Below, in pieces: positions 53,759 to 62,274 of a stretch of DNA of 64,000 nt. Origin of the DNA: Limosilactobacillus caviae (GTDB lineage Bacteria; Bacillota; Bacilli; Lactobacillales; Lactobacillaceae); NCBI RefSeq assembly GCF_014635905.1, contig NZ_BMDS01000003.1, positions 186,001-250,000 on the forward strand. Reading direction: 5' to 3'. The first letter of the stretch is position 1. The number at the start of each line of letters is the position of its first letter. Under the pieces are notes generated by a model, which did no database searches, had not been told where the DNA came from, and worked only from the letters and a program-made list of their open reading frames with translations. The translations under genes were made by a program, and so were the position numbers.

Positions 53759-54349
53759 ATGAAAACAATTGTAATTGCAACTAAGAATGCGGGTAAGGCG
53801 AGTGAATATCAAAAGATGCTTGTGCCACTAGGAATTAAAGTTAAAACTCTTGCAGATTTTTCACCGATATCAATTGATGAGAATGGTGCAACTTTTGAAG
53901 AAAATGCGACAATTAAGGCTGAAACTGCGGCTAAAAAGTTGCGGTTGCCTGTTATGGCTGATGATTCTGGATTAGTAGTCGATGCCTTAAATGGTGCACC
54001 GGGCGTATATTCAGCTAGGTATGCAGGTGATCATGATGACGCGGCTAACAACGCTAAACTCTTAAAAAATTTAGCAAACGTTCCTGATGAACAGCGAACA
54101 GCCCATTTTCATACTACTATTGTCGGTGTAAAACCAGATGGCACAAAGTTAGTTGCTAACGGTCGTGTTGATGGGCATATTCTTCGCCAATTAACTGGTG
54201 AGAATGGCTTCGGTTATGATCCGCTTTTTTATGTAGATGAGCTTGGCAAGTCAATGGCACAGTTAACGGCAGAGCAAAAGAACCAAATAAGCCACCGTGG
54301 GAAAGCGTTACGGAGCTTCATGAAACAATTTGATGATTGGTGGGAATAA
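53759..54349 (+). CDS. rdgB: dITP/XTP pyrophosphatase
   Basis: Cleans the nucleotide pool of inosine and xanthosine triphosphates. The 196-aa protein has the family start IVIATKNAGKASEYQKML, the FEENATIKAETAAK and MADDSGLVVDALNGAPGVYSARYAG motifs (split), and the SHRGKAL close. The ATG at 53759 follows GAGGAAGGC, which lies in the end of murI; an ATG at 53744 overlaps murI and is less likely. The downstream gene starts one base after its stop. Confidence 0.95.
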   Translation: MKTIVIATKNAGKASEYQKMLVPLGIKVKTLADFSPISIDENGATFEENATIKAETAAKKLRLPVMADDSGLVVDALNGAPGVYSARYAGDHDDAANNAKLLKNLANVPDEQRTAHFHTTIVGVKPDGTKLVANGRVDGHILRQLTGENGFGYDPLFYVDELGKSMAQLTAEQKNQISHRGKALRSFMKQFDDWWE

Positions 54350-54350
54350 A

Positions 54351-54872
54351 ATGAGAATCCTAGTTGTAAGTGATAATCATCGTGAAGATAAAATTTTGAC
54401 TGAAATTGTTCAAACAATGCGGGATAAAGTTGATTTGATGGTTCATTGCGGTGATTCCGAATTGAATCCTGCTGAAGAACCTATGAGTAATTTTAAGGCC
54501 GTAAAGGGAAATAATGACTATGGGCTATCATATCCTAATGAATTAACTATTGATGAAGGCAAGGAAACAATCTTTATCACTCACGGCCATTTGCAACGGG
54601 TTAATTTTTCACTAACACCGCTAATGCTTGCGGGTGAAGAAAAAGACGCTTCAATTGTGTGCTATGGTCATACGCATCAATTAGGTGCAGTTTATGATCA
54701 CCATATGTTAATCGTCAATCCCGGCAGTATTAGCTTTCCCCGTGGACAATATGCTAGCATTGGCGGGACCTTTGCAATTATCGATGCACGGGCTGATAAG
54801 TTTATTGTTGACTATTATGACCGGCAAATGAGCACTATTCCGTCCTTACATTGTGAGTTTAGCCGTAAATAA
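54351..54872 (+). CDS. YfcE-type metallophosphoesterase
   Basis: Calcineurin-like phosphoesterase with two metal ions. The 173-aa protein has the motif order D-x-H (VVSDNHRED), GD (HCGDSEL), GNND (VKGNNDYG), and two late histidine groups (ITHGH and CYGHTHQ), so the metal site is complete. Relatives cleave bis-p-nitrophenyl phosphate, but natural substrates are unknown. The ATG at 54351 follows GGTGGGAA in the end of rdgB. rdgB and a YfcE-like gene are often fused or adjacent in lactic acid bacteria. Confidence 0.92.
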   Translation: MRILVVSDNHREDKILTEIVQTMRDKVDLMVHCGDSELNPAEEPMSNFKAVKGNNDYGLSYPNELTIDEGKETIFITHGHLQRVNFSLTPLMLAGEEKDASIVCYGHTHQLGAVYDHHMLIVNPGSISFPRGQYASIGGTFAIIDARADKFIVDYYDRQMSTIPSLHCEFSRK

Positions 54873-54886
54873 AGGAGTGTATTTTT

Positions 54887-55330
54887 GTGATTGATCAGCG
54901 TTTGCAGACTCTATTGTTGAAAAATAAGCAAAAGTTCATGATTCCAGCAAGTTTAGTCGCAACGGTAAATCAGAGTAATAGTTTAGATCATGCATTTTTA
55001 GTACTAACGAAAGATCGTTACGCCAAAATTATCGTAATTGATAACGAGAACCATTATTGCGGGCAGATTTCTTTGGCGATGATTACAGATCAGTTATTAG
55101 AAACCCAACGAATTAATGTTGACCGCTTAAATGAATTGGTAGTAGCTGATGTTATGCAAACAGATGCTCCGGTAATAAAAGATCCGACAGATATTGAAGA
55201 AAATTTACACCTTTTAATAGATCAATCATTTTTACCGGTAGTTGATGATGAAAACTACTTTTGCGGAATTGTGACACGACGAGAAGTCTTAAAGGCTGTT
55301 AATTATACAGTACATACTTTTGGTAAATAA
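54887..55330 (+). CDS. cbpB: CBS-domain protein, CbpB-like c-di-AMP binder
   Basis: Two CBS repeats in 147 aa (about 15-80 and 88-140). The family (YkuL/DarB/CbpB) binds cyclic di-AMP and in relatives talks to Rel and pyruvate carboxylase. Named by similarity and position after murI-rdgB-yfcE, which is the usual place. GTG start at 54887 behind AAAGGAGTG. It is the last gene of the operon, ending at a hairpin. Confidence 0.85.
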   Translation: MIDQRLQTLLLKNKQKFMIPASLVATVNQSNSLDHAFLVLTKDRYAKIIVIDNENHYCGQISLAMITDQLLETQRINVDRLNELVVADVMQTDAPVIKDPTDIEENLHLLIDQSFLPVVDDENYFCGIVTRREVLKAVNYTVHTFGK

Positions 55331-55331
55331 A

Positions 55332-55383
55332 AAGCTGGGACTTTCCTTGAATAGCTATATAGCTTTTAAGGAAGGTTCCAGCT
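55332..55383. terminator. Two-way terminator between cbpB and the HAD gene
   Basis: AAAGCTGG pairs with CCAGCTTT at the base, with inner CCTT/AAGG pairing, and A and T runs outside. The two genes converge here. Confidence 0.7.
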
Positions 55384-55388
55384 TTCAT

Positions 55389-56225
55389 TTACCGGTTATT
55401 TTTAATTATGTCGTTGATAGTTTGTAAAACCCCGTCATGGTTATTGTCAGCTCTTGTAGTGTGTGCAGCTTGCATTTGGATAATTGGTTGAGCATTTTTC
55501 ATTGCATAACTTTGACTGGTCATTGCTAACATCCCTAAGTCGTTCTCATTATCACCGAAAGTAACAATTTCATCTGGCTTTAAATGTAGGTGCTTTTGTA
55601 AAATTGAAAGAGCATTTTGCTTGGTAGCGACAGCATTACCGATAAGGTCGGTATTAAAGCCCGAATTTTCCATAATTAACGATGGTGGCAAATAGCCGTC
55701 TAAAGTTGCTGCTACTTTTTTGAGATTAATATGATTAGCAAAATTAATTGAAATCTTTGTAAAGTCATCATTGGATTTTTGGCTAAAAATTTTGCGAATA
55801 TCAGGGGCGCGTTCGACATTCTCATAGAATAGCTTAACAATTTCAAAATCATGCGGACTCATCCCTTGATCAACATACGATTTTTCACTTGTTGAGATTA
55901 CGAGCTGGTTAATGTCATTAGGACCATAGAAACGATCTAGAACATGGATAACCCGTGCTAAAGCTTCTTGATTAATAGGGAAAGACTTAAAAAGCTTATT
56001 ACCGAGATGAATAACTGAACCGTTTTGGGAAATGAACCCCATTTTAGTGGTATAATCCTTAAATTCGCGTTGTAGACGGGGATAGCTTGACCCGCTGGCA
56101 GCAACAAAGAAAATATTATGACGTTCAAGCTGCCGAAATACTTTATTAAATAATGAATGGTTATATGTGTGATCATCACGCAAAAATGTTCCATCCATAT
56201 CAGTGGCAATTAATTTAATGCTCAT
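55389..56225 (-). CDS. Cof-type HAD phosphatase
   Basis: Haloacid dehalogenase-fold sugar- or nucleotide-phosphate phosphatase of the Cof/YidA group. The 278-aa protein has the DxD motif in IATDMDGTFLRDD near residue 8, the cap domain in the middle, the lysine motif (ATKQNALSIL near 205) and the late GDNENDLGML. Exact substrates cannot be predicted. Its start overlaps the end of mscS by 11 bases, so the two are co-translated. ATG with GGGAGGGAATGAC upstream. Confidence 0.92.
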   Translation of the reverse strand: MSIKLIATDMDGTFLRDDHTYNHSLFNKVFRQLERHNIFFVAASGSSYPRLQREFKDYTTKMGFISQNGSVIHLGNKLFKSFPINQEALARVIHVLDRFYGPNDINQLVISTSEKSYVDQGMSPHDFEIVKLFYENVERAPDIRKIFSQKSNDDFTKISINFANHINLKKVAATLDGYLPPSLIMENSGFNTDLIGNAVATKQNALSILQKHLHLKPDEIVTFGDNENDLGMLAMTSQSYAMKNAQPIIQMQAAHTTRADNNHDGVLQTINDIIKNNR

Positions 56226-57090
56226 TTGTCATTCCCTCCCAGGCAATTGGAATATTATTTGTTCGTAATTCTTTGAGGTAGGCTGCCAAGAAGCGGCTTG
56301 CAACGGTTGATTGTTTTCCGCTAACTGCTGTAATCGTTACCCGAAAGACCAATGTTCCGTCTGGAGTTACGACTGGTCCTACAATAACGGGCTTCAGCTG
56401 CAGCGCCTTTATTTGCGGTACCAGCTTTTTATTAACCTGCGTAATAATTTCTTCTACCCTATTAAGAGGGGTCTTTGAAGTTATATGGATATCGATATTG
56501 CTGACCATATTATTTCGCGATAGGTTTTGGACGATGGTAATATTGCGATTAGGAATAAAATTAAGTGTTCCATCAGAACTAGTAACCTGGGTAGTTCGGA
56601 TCCCCAAAGCAGTTACAGTCCCCTTGATTTGACCAATTTGAACAGTATCACCAACGTCTAATTGTTGCTCAAGCAAAATAAAAAAACCGGTAACGATATC
56701 GCTAACAAGGCTTTGTGCACCAAGACCTAATGCTAAACTGAAAATCCCGGCTCCGGCAATTAATGTCCCAACCGGAACGCCGATTTCAGATAATATGGCA
56801 TATAGCAAGAAGAAATAGCAAGTATAACGGTAAATATTTAATACTAGGGTTTTTACCGTTGCCATCCGATTGCTGTTTTTAAGAACATTATATTTTTTTG
56901 ATTCTTGAAAAAGATGAACGATAATTACGCGGCCCAGCCATAAAATTATTAAAAATAAGACAAACGTAACGACAATTAAGAGAAATTTACTTAAAAGCTG
57001 TTGTGAAATTTCGTGCCAGGATAAATTTGTAAAGGCCTTTTTTAGCTGTTCCATTTGTTTTGATGTAAATGAAGCGACACCAGTGATCAT
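56215..57090 (-). CDS. mscS: Small-conductance mechanosensitive channel (MscS family)
   Basis: Opens under membrane tension to release solutes on hypo-osmotic shock. The 291-aa protein has three helices (about 33-55, 80-105, 110-130) and the pore helix GAGIFSLALGLGAQSLVSDIV typical of MscS (cut at about 117-137), then the beta domain (DVGDTVQIGQIKGTVTALGIR split) and a C-terminal alpha/beta part. It lies first of two minus-strand genes, with AGGAGGTTATT before its ATG. Confidence 0.93.
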   Translation of the reverse strand: MITGVASFTSKQMEQLKKAFTNLSWHEISQQLLSKFLLIVVTFVLFLIILWLGRVIIVHLFQESKKYNVLKNSNRMATVKTLVLNIYRYTCYFFLLYAILSEIGVPVGTLIAGAGIFSLALGLGAQSLVSDIVTGFFILLEQQLDVGDTVQIGQIKGTVTALGIRTTQVTSSDGTLNFIPNRNITIVQNLSRNNMVSNIDIHITSKTPLNRVEEIITQVNKKLVPQIKALQLKPVIVGPVVTPDGTLVFRVTITAVSGKQSTVASRFLAAYLKELRTNNIPIAWEGMTNEH

Positions 57091-57232
57091 AATAACCTCC
57101 TAAAAAATACTAATAATTATTCTAACAGGGAAGACAAGCTTTTGTCGACTACACTAGATTATCGTTTTTCTTTGTTTTATGATATTCTTAGTATTGAATA
57201 ACTAATTTGGAAACTAAAGGAGGGATTATCAG

Positions 57233-57673
57233 ATGACTTTTGCCCAGTTGGCAGGGTTGATCGCGGCAATCGCATTCCTAATCTTAGTCATTTTTGCATG
57301 TATCCTGTTGAATCAATTGAGTAAGACAATGAAAGAGACAAATAAGAGTATAACAACTTTAACGCGTGATGTTCATTATCTTAGTCAAGAAATGGAAGAT
57401 GTATTAAGTAATACGAATACGTTGCTGGATGATATTAATCATAAATCCGAGCAATTAGATCCTGCTGTTAAAGCAGTTGCTGATGTAAGTCAAAGCGTTT
57501 CAGAAGTGAATGCCTCACTTCAAGAAATGGTAGATAAGGTCCGGATTCGTCATGAAAAACGGCAATTAGATCGGGGTATCTTTAAGATTGCAGGTAAAAC
57601 AATTATTTTAGATGCATTTAATAAATTTAGACAGCACCGAAAGCAAAAGAAAGGAATGACAAATAATGAGTAA
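57233..57673 (+). CDS. DUF948 family membrane protein (YtxG-like)
   Basis: One N-terminal helix (about 4-27, QLAGLIAAIAFLILVIFACIL split) and a long coiled coil of S, T, D, N and L (about 30-105), ending in a basic tail. The family is linked to general stress in Bacillus. The 146-aa gene overlaps the next by eight bases (57666-57673), and the two are a common pair. ATG behind AAAGGAGGGATT. Confidence 0.88.
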   Translation: MTFAQLAGLIAAIAFLILVIFACILLNQLSKTMKETNKSITTLTRDVHYLSQEMEDVLSNTNTLLDDINHKSEQLDPAVKAVADVSQSVSEVNASLQEMVDKVRIRHEKRQLDRGIFKIAGKTIILDAFNKFRQHRKQKKGMTNNE

Positions 57674-58124
57674 AAAGTTACTTGCTGGAATGTTATTAGG
57701 AGGAGCCGCTACCTATGCCGCTTGGAAAAGAATGGCGCCGGCTAAAAAAGAGGCTTTAAAGCAAAGTTTCGATGAAAAGTTTAACAAAGTTGCTGATTAT
57801 GTAACTGATTATACTTTAGACGCATTAGACATCGTTGACGATCTGATGAGTGATTCTAATTTGAATGACAAAATGAGTGGAGCAGCGGATGCAGTTAATA
57901 ATGTTACGGGAAAAGTAAAAGATAGTGCAAATAAAGTAGTTAATCGCATGACTAACGATGACTTCGATAAACAAACTGCTGACATTCGAGAAGAACTAGC
58001 AAAGAATAAAGAAGCAGAAGAAGATAATAATGATATTATTATTGACGCTACTAGTGATTCAAAGCAGTCAATTTCTAATGACGAAAAAGCAAGTCAAAAT
58101 GAAGTCGAAGATAGCGATAAATAA
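57666..58124 (+). CDS. YtxH-like general-stress protein
   Basis: Begins with a short hydrophobic stretch (KKLLAGMLLGGAATYAAWKRM), the glycine-rich helix typical of YtxH proteins, then a soluble helical part and a very acidic D/N/E/S-rich tail (about 115-152). 152 aa. Function unknown; the pair with DUF948 suggests an envelope or stress role. The ATG lies inside the end of the upstream gene, so it is translationally coupled. Confidence 0.85.
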   Translation: MSKKLLAGMLLGGAATYAAWKRMAPAKKEALKQSFDEKFNKVADYVTDYTLDALDIVDDLMSDSNLNDKMSGAADAVNNVTGKVKDSANKVVNRMTNDDFDKQTADIREELAKNKEAEEDNNDIIIDATSDSKQSISNDEKASQNEVEDSDK

Positions 58125-58130
58125 TAAATA

Positions 58131-58160
58131 AAAAAGCTGAGAAAATTTTCTCAGCTTTTT
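58131..58160. terminator. Two-way palindromic terminator between ytxH and pepQ
   Basis: A perfect 30-base palindrome with AAAAAGCTGAG at one end and its complement at the other. It serves both converging genes. The pepQ stop starts at its last base. Confidence 0.85.
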
Positions 58161-59260
58161 TATTTAGGGAAAGTCAGTAGTTCTTTAGTTGTATGGGTAA
58201 ATGGTTCACAACCGTTTTCTGTAATATGAACACAGTCTTCAATTCGTACACCGGCAAAACCGGGGATGTAAATACCAGGTTCAATTGAGAAGCACATTCC
58301 TGGCTCTAAGACCAGCTGGTTTCCTTCCATGATTGATGGAAATTCATGTTCGCTGCTTCCCATTCCATGACCTAGACGATGAATGAAGTATTCGCCATAT
58401 CCGGCGGCGGTAATAATATCACGAGCAACTTTATCTAGTTCTTCGGCAGTCATTCCAGGTTTAGCAGCATCTTGAGCAGCTAATTGGGCCTCTAAACATA
58501 CCTGATAGATATCTTGTTGCTTCTCATTTAATTCTCCAACAGCAACTGTTCGAGAAGCATCACTAATATAGCCATCAACAATTGTTCCAAGGTCAAAAAG
58601 AACTAACTGGTTATTCTCAATTTTATTGCTTGAAGTTGCGCCATGTGGTTCGGCTGCATGAGGACCGGCTTGAACAAGAGTGTCAAAGCTCATTTTATTA
58701 ATTCCATGCTGCTTAAGAGCATATTCTAAGTCTGCTGCAATTTCTTGCTCGGTTTTACCAACTTGAATTGATTCAAAGCCGACTTTAAACGCAAAATCAG
58801 CCCACTTCCCAGCTTCATTTAATTTCGCAATTTCGTCTGCACTTTTAATCATCCGCATTTGCGCAATAAGCGGGGAAAGATCAGTATTAAATTTAGCATC
58901 GGGAAGAACCGTTTCGAGAGCTCGGAGCCGGTCAACGGTTAACGATTCGCCTTCAATTCCCCAGTTACGTGGTGAACCAGCCATTTGGTGAATATGGTCA
59001 GCAATTAGATTAAAGGTTTTTTCATGATCAAGGTAACCGTACACTGGGTATTTCCATCCCGTGTCTTTAATTGCTTCAACTTCAAGAGCTGGGGCAAATA
59101 AAAATGGTTCATTATCTGAAAAAAGAATTAATGCAAGAATTCGCTCGACCGGATCGCTATAAAAACCAGTTAAATAGTTAATTGTCATTGGATCACTAAT
59201 GTAAGCCGCATCAAGACCTTTAGCATTTAAGGCTTCTTGTAATTGATTAAGTTTTGTCAA
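58160..59260 (-). CDS. pepQ: Xaa-Pro dipeptidase (prolidase)
   Basis: Cytosolic metallopeptidase that splits dipeptides ending in proline. The 366-aa protein has a creatinase-like N-terminal half (about 1-135) and the pita-bread C-terminal half with metal residues in LFDLGTIVDGYISDASRT (two D, split), HRLGHGMGSSEHE, EPGMCFSIEPGIY and VRIEDCV. I take the TTG at 59260 because AGGAAGTG lies at the proper distance; a GTG at 59269 in the same frame falls within that site. It is divergent from ccpA with a shared cre site, a pattern known in lactobacilli. Confidence 0.94.
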   Translation of the reverse strand: MTKLNQLQEALNAKGLDAAYISDPMTINYLTGFYSDPVERILALILFSDNEPFLFAPALEVEAIKDTGWKYPVYGYLDHEKTFNLIADHIHQMAGSPRNWGIEGESLTVDRLRALETVLPDAKFNTDLSPLIAQMRMIKSADEIAKLNEAGKWADFAFKVGFESIQVGKTEQEIAADLEYALKQHGINKMSFDTLVQAGPHAAEPHGATSSNKIENNQLVLFDLGTIVDGYISDASRTVAVGELNEKQQDIYQVCLEAQLAAQDAAKPGMTAEELDKVARDIITAAGYGEYFIHRLGHGMGSSEHEFPSIMEGNQLVLEPGMCFSIEPGIYIPGFAGVRIEDCVHITENGCEPFTHTTKELLTFPK

Positions 59261-59290
59261 TATATTCACTTCCTAAAAAAGGTTGCAAAT

Positions 59291-59299
59291 ATTATAACA
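59291..59299 (-). promoter_or_regulatory. Extended -10 promoter of pepQ
   Basis: On the minus strand TGT is followed by TATAAT (59296 to 59291), about 30 bases before the pepQ start. Confidence 0.6.
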
Positions 59300-59324
59300 T
59301 ATTGTTATGAATGCAAAAAAATAG

Positions 59325-59341
59325 TTGGAAACGTTTGCCAA
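59325..59341. promoter_or_regulatory. cre site between pepQ and ccpA
   Basis: TTGGAAACGTTTGCCAA has the cre core AAACGTTT in a near-perfect dyad. It overlaps the -35 of ccpA, so binding by CcpA would repress its own gene, and it lies upstream of pepQ. Confidence 0.7.
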
Positions 59342-59363
59342 TTAAGGATAAATCTGCTATATT
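59335..59363 (+). promoter_or_regulatory. Promoter of ccpA
   Basis: TTGCCA (59335-59340), 17 bases, TATATT (59358-59363) with TGC extended -10. The -35 overlaps the cre site. Confidence 0.7.
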
Positions 59364-59420
59364 AACTAAGTTATGAAAAAATATGAAAACAGATTATACC
59401 AATAAAGAAAGGGCTATCTT

Positions 59421-60431
59421 ATGGAAAAACAATCAGTAACAATTTATACGGTTGCCCGAGAAGCTCGTGTCTCAATGGCTACTGTTTCGCGGGTAGTTAA
59501 CGGCAATCCAAACGTAAAACCAGAAACTAGACAAAAAGTTTTAGATGTGATTAAGCAGTTGAATTATCGCCCTAATGCGGTTGCGCGTGGCTTAGCTTCT
59601 AAAAAGACGACAACGGTCGGGGTTGTTATCCCTGATATCACTGATCCTTATTTTGCAGAATTGGCATTAGGAATTGATGATGTTGCTTCAATGTACAAGT
59701 ATAATATTATCTTGACTAATTCTGATTCTGATGATGAGAAGATTCTTAAAGTTGTTAGAAACTTGCTCGCTAAGCAGGTTGATGGAATTATCTTTATGGG
59801 TCATGATGTATCAGATGAACTAAAGAATGAATTTGCAAGTACCAATACCCCCGTAGTTGTTGCTGGTTCAGTTGTTAATGATGATTCCTTACCAAGTGTA
59901 CGGATTGATTACCAGGCTGCAGCAAAAGAAGCAACAGCATTTCTGCTAAAACGCGGTGCTGAACAAGTAGCTTATATTACTGGACCCTTACAGTACTCAA
60001 TTAATAGCGGCGATCGGCTAAGTGGATATAAAGACGCACTAGCTGATGGTAATAAAGATTTTGATGATTCACTGGTAATTGAAACAGATGGTTCATATCA
60101 AGCAGGATATGCAAAAGCTAAGGAAATTATTGAGAAGGGAATTAAAGCTGCTTATGTTACCGATGATAGTTTGGCAGCAGGACTTCTCAACGGTTTGACA
60201 GACGCTGGCATTAAAGTTCCAGATGATTTTGAATTGGTTTCATCAAATGACACCAAGTATACAAAACTTGTTCGTCCAACGATTACTTCGATTACTCAAC
60301 CGCTTTATGATATTGGTGCAATTTCAATGCGGTTGCTTACTAAGCTGATGGACGGCGATGATAGCAACGATGACGAAAAGAATGTTATCTTGGATCATGG
60401 CTTTGTTGAACGGCAGTCAACTCGTAAGTAG
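59421..60431 (+). CDS. ccpA: Catabolite control protein A
   Basis: LacI-family master regulator of carbon catabolite control, acting with HPr-Ser-P at cre sites. The 336-aa protein has the helix-turn-helix and hinge (TIYTVAREARVSMATVSRVV near 7-26, split; GLASKKTTTVGVV near 57), and the periplasmic-binding-like core with TITSITQPLYDIG. The 336-aa length fits. Its own promoter bears a cre overlapping the -35, so it is probably self-controlled. The cyd operon in this window also has a cre candidate. ATG behind GAAAGGGC. Confidence 0.96.
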   Translation: MEKQSVTIYTVAREARVSMATVSRVVNGNPNVKPETRQKVLDVIKQLNYRPNAVARGLASKKTTTVGVVIPDITDPYFAELALGIDDVASMYKYNIILTNSDSDDEKILKVVRNLLAKQVDGIIFMGHDVSDELKNEFASTNTPVVVAGSVVNDDSLPSVRIDYQAAAKEATAFLLKRGAEQVAYITGPLQYSINSGDRLSGYKDALADGNKDFDDSLVIETDGSYQAGYAKAKEIIEKGIKAAYVTDDSLAAGLLNGLTDAGIKVPDDFELVSSNDTKYTKLVRPTITSITQPLYDIGAISMRLLTKLMDGDDSNDDEKNVILDHGFVERQSTRK

Positions 60432-60444
60432 GTTGTGATTTGTT

Positions 60445-61281
60445 GTGACAACCCGGAGCAAATTACGAGCACAACGTCAAGAAACAGAAACAGTTGAAGA
60501 ACCGGTAACAAAAACACCGCCAAGGCACCATTTCCTTTTTCGATTATGGGGTATTATTTGTTTAACTTTATTGGCATTAGGATTACTACTTAATGTTACG
60601 TTGTTAAACCCCAATTTTGTAAAAAAAGAAATAACCAGTTCATCATTAGAGTCTATAATGATGAGCCAGGTTAATAGTAGTTTGACGCAATACGGGATTT
60701 CAACGTCAGTCTTAAAGAAGAGTGATACTGATAAGTTAATCACACAGGCAGTTGATCAAATCTATGCTGGAGAAAAAATTAATCTAGACCTCTCCTCAGT
60801 AGTCAACAGTGTTAGTTCATCTGTCGATTCCCAATTAGCGCAATATGGCCTATCAACTTCAATGCTTCCGGCAGGTAGTTCTTCTGCCGTGACAAATAAT
60901 ATTAATTCGATTGTTAATAGTCAGTTAAATACCCCTGAAGTTGGTCAATTGATTACAGGAATAAAGATAGCTAAAACCTGTGTTAATGTTATTTTAGTTA
61001 TTAGTTTAATCAGTCTTGTATTGTTGATTATTAGGGGGTTATGGCAACGACATTTTGTTAAAAGCTTTAGCTGGATTTGTATTGTTGCTTCTATCTTATA
61101 TACGATAACTATATTAGTTGCCCACACGTTAGCTATTCAAGCTGGACAATATCAAGCTGATCTAAGCCCGTTTATTGTTCAAGTTGCCAACGACTTTCAG
61201 CAGCAGGCCTTTAGTGGTTCTTTGCTTATGGCTGGCGTAGGAATTGGATTATTTATTTTACAATTAGTAAAACGGCGATAG
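60445..61281 (+). CDS. Membrane protein of unknown function with an internal repeat
   Basis: I do not recognise a named family. The 278-aa protein has a basic N-terminus, a first helix (about 33-54), a large outer region (about 55-171), then three helices (about 172-197, 209-229, 255-275). The outer region holds a repeat with a period of 51 residues: SSLTQYGISTSVL at 78-90 and SQLAQYGLSTSML at 129-141, each followed by a hydrophilic helix-like stretch. It starts at a GTG 14 bases after ccpA with a weak ribosome site, so it may be co-transcribed and poorly or coupled-translated. A sensor or envelope role would be a guess. Confidence 0.8.
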   Translation: MTTRSKLRAQRQETETVEEPVTKTPPRHHFLFRLWGIICLTLLALGLLLNVTLLNPNFVKKEITSSSLESIMMSQVNSSLTQYGISTSVLKKSDTDKLITQAVDQIYAGEKINLDLSSVVNSVSSSVDSQLAQYGLSTSMLPAGSSSAVTNNINSIVNSQLNTPEVGQLITGIKIAKTCVNVILVISLISLVLLIIRGLWQRHFVKSFSWICIVASILYTITILVAHTLAIQAGQYQADLSPFIVQVANDFQQQAFSGSLLMAGVGIGLFILQLVKRR

Positions 61282-61298
61282 CGACCTCGCTATTGACC

Positions 61299-61327
61299 TT
61301 GAATTAAGGATAAATATTTGCTAAAAT
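61299..61327 (+). promoter_or_regulatory. Promoter of yebC
   Basis: TTGAAT (61299-61304), 17 bases, TAAAAT (61322-61327) with TGC extended -10. The spacer shares AATTAAGGATAAAT with the ccpA promoter. Confidence 0.6.
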
Positions 61328-61370
61328 TTATCTGTTTGTATTACACTAATAAAGAAAAGAGGAGTCAGTA

Positions 61371-62117
61371 ATGTCAGGACATTCAAAATGGCATAACATT
61401 CAGGGACGTAAGAACGCCCAAGATGCTAAGCGTGGTAAGATTTTCCAAAAGATTTCACGTGATTTGTACCAAGCAGCTAAAGCAGGTGATCCTGATCCAG
61501 CGAACAACGCTCAATTACGGCTTGTAATCGATAAGGCACACGCGGCCAACATGCCTAAGAAAAATATTGACCGTGCTATTGCTAAAGCTTCAGGTATTGG
61601 TGGAGCTAAGTTCGAAGAAGTTACCTATGAAGGATATGCTCCAGGTGGTGTAGCAGTAATGGTTTCTGCTCTTACCGATAATAAAAACCGGACAGCATCT
61701 GCGGTTCGTTCAGCATTTAGCCATTCTGGTGGTTCATTGGGTGCTAGTGGATCAGTTTCATACATGTTTGACCGTAAAGGATTAATTGAAATCCTTCGTG
61801 ATGACCTTGATAAGAGTGAAGATGATATGTTAATGGATGCATTGGATGCTGGAGCTGAAGATATGAAAGCTACAGACGAAAAATTCCAAATCTTCACTGA
61901 TCCAAGTAACATGACTAGTGTTCGTGATGCTCTTCAAGAACAAGGCTACGAATTAGATACAGCTGAAGTTACCATGATCCCTCAAAACCGGACAGAGGTG
62001 CCTGCTGATAAAGCAAAGCAATACCGTCACTTAATTGATGAATTAACTGAAAATGACGATGTTGCCGACATCTATGAAACTGGGATTTTACCAGATGATG
62101 ATGAAGACGAAGAATAA
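61371..62117 (+). CDS. yebC: YebC/PmpR family protein
   Basis: Family long called a transcription regulator; recent work on relatives suggests a role in translation of proline-rich stretches. The 248-aa protein has [21 protein letters not shown] (the family start, cut), [30 protein letters not shown] and the closing acidic tail DDDEDEE. All three domains are complete. The ATG at 61371 follows AGAGGAG. It is transcribed alone, with a strong terminator after it. Confidence 0.96.
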   Translation: MSGHSKWHNIQGRKNAQDAKRGKIFQKISRDLYQAAKAGDPDPANNAQLRLVIDKAHAANMPKKNIDRAIAKASGIGGAKFEEVTYEGYAPGGVAVMVSALTDNKNRTASAVRSAFSHSGGSLGASGSVSYMFDRKGLIEILRDDLDKSEDDMLMDALDAGAEDMKATDEKFQIFTDPSNMTSVRDALQEQGYELDTAEVTMIPQNRTEVPADKAKQYRHLIDELTENDDVADIYETGILPDDDEDEE

Positions 62118-62161
62118 TTAAGAGTGGAAAATAATTTTATTTTTCATGGCTCTCGTTAATG

Positions 62162-62203
62162 AGGAGCCTAAAGTGCCATTAGTGGTGCTTTAGGCTCCTT
62201 TTT
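62162..62203 (+). terminator. Terminator of yebC
   Basis: AGGAGCCTAAAG (62162-62173) pairs with CTTTAGGCTCCT (62188-62199), followed by five T. Confidence 0.85.
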
Positions 62204-62274
62204 ATCTTTAAAATTAAACTTTTTTGATGCATTTTTGTTTTTTTCCCGTATTTAAATAATAGGGAGGTTAAACT

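Noticed and set aside
62117-62274. A competence sigma-factor or ComK box before comGA
   Set aside because: The gap holds the yebC terminator and T-rich DNA, but no sequence I can assign to a known competence box.
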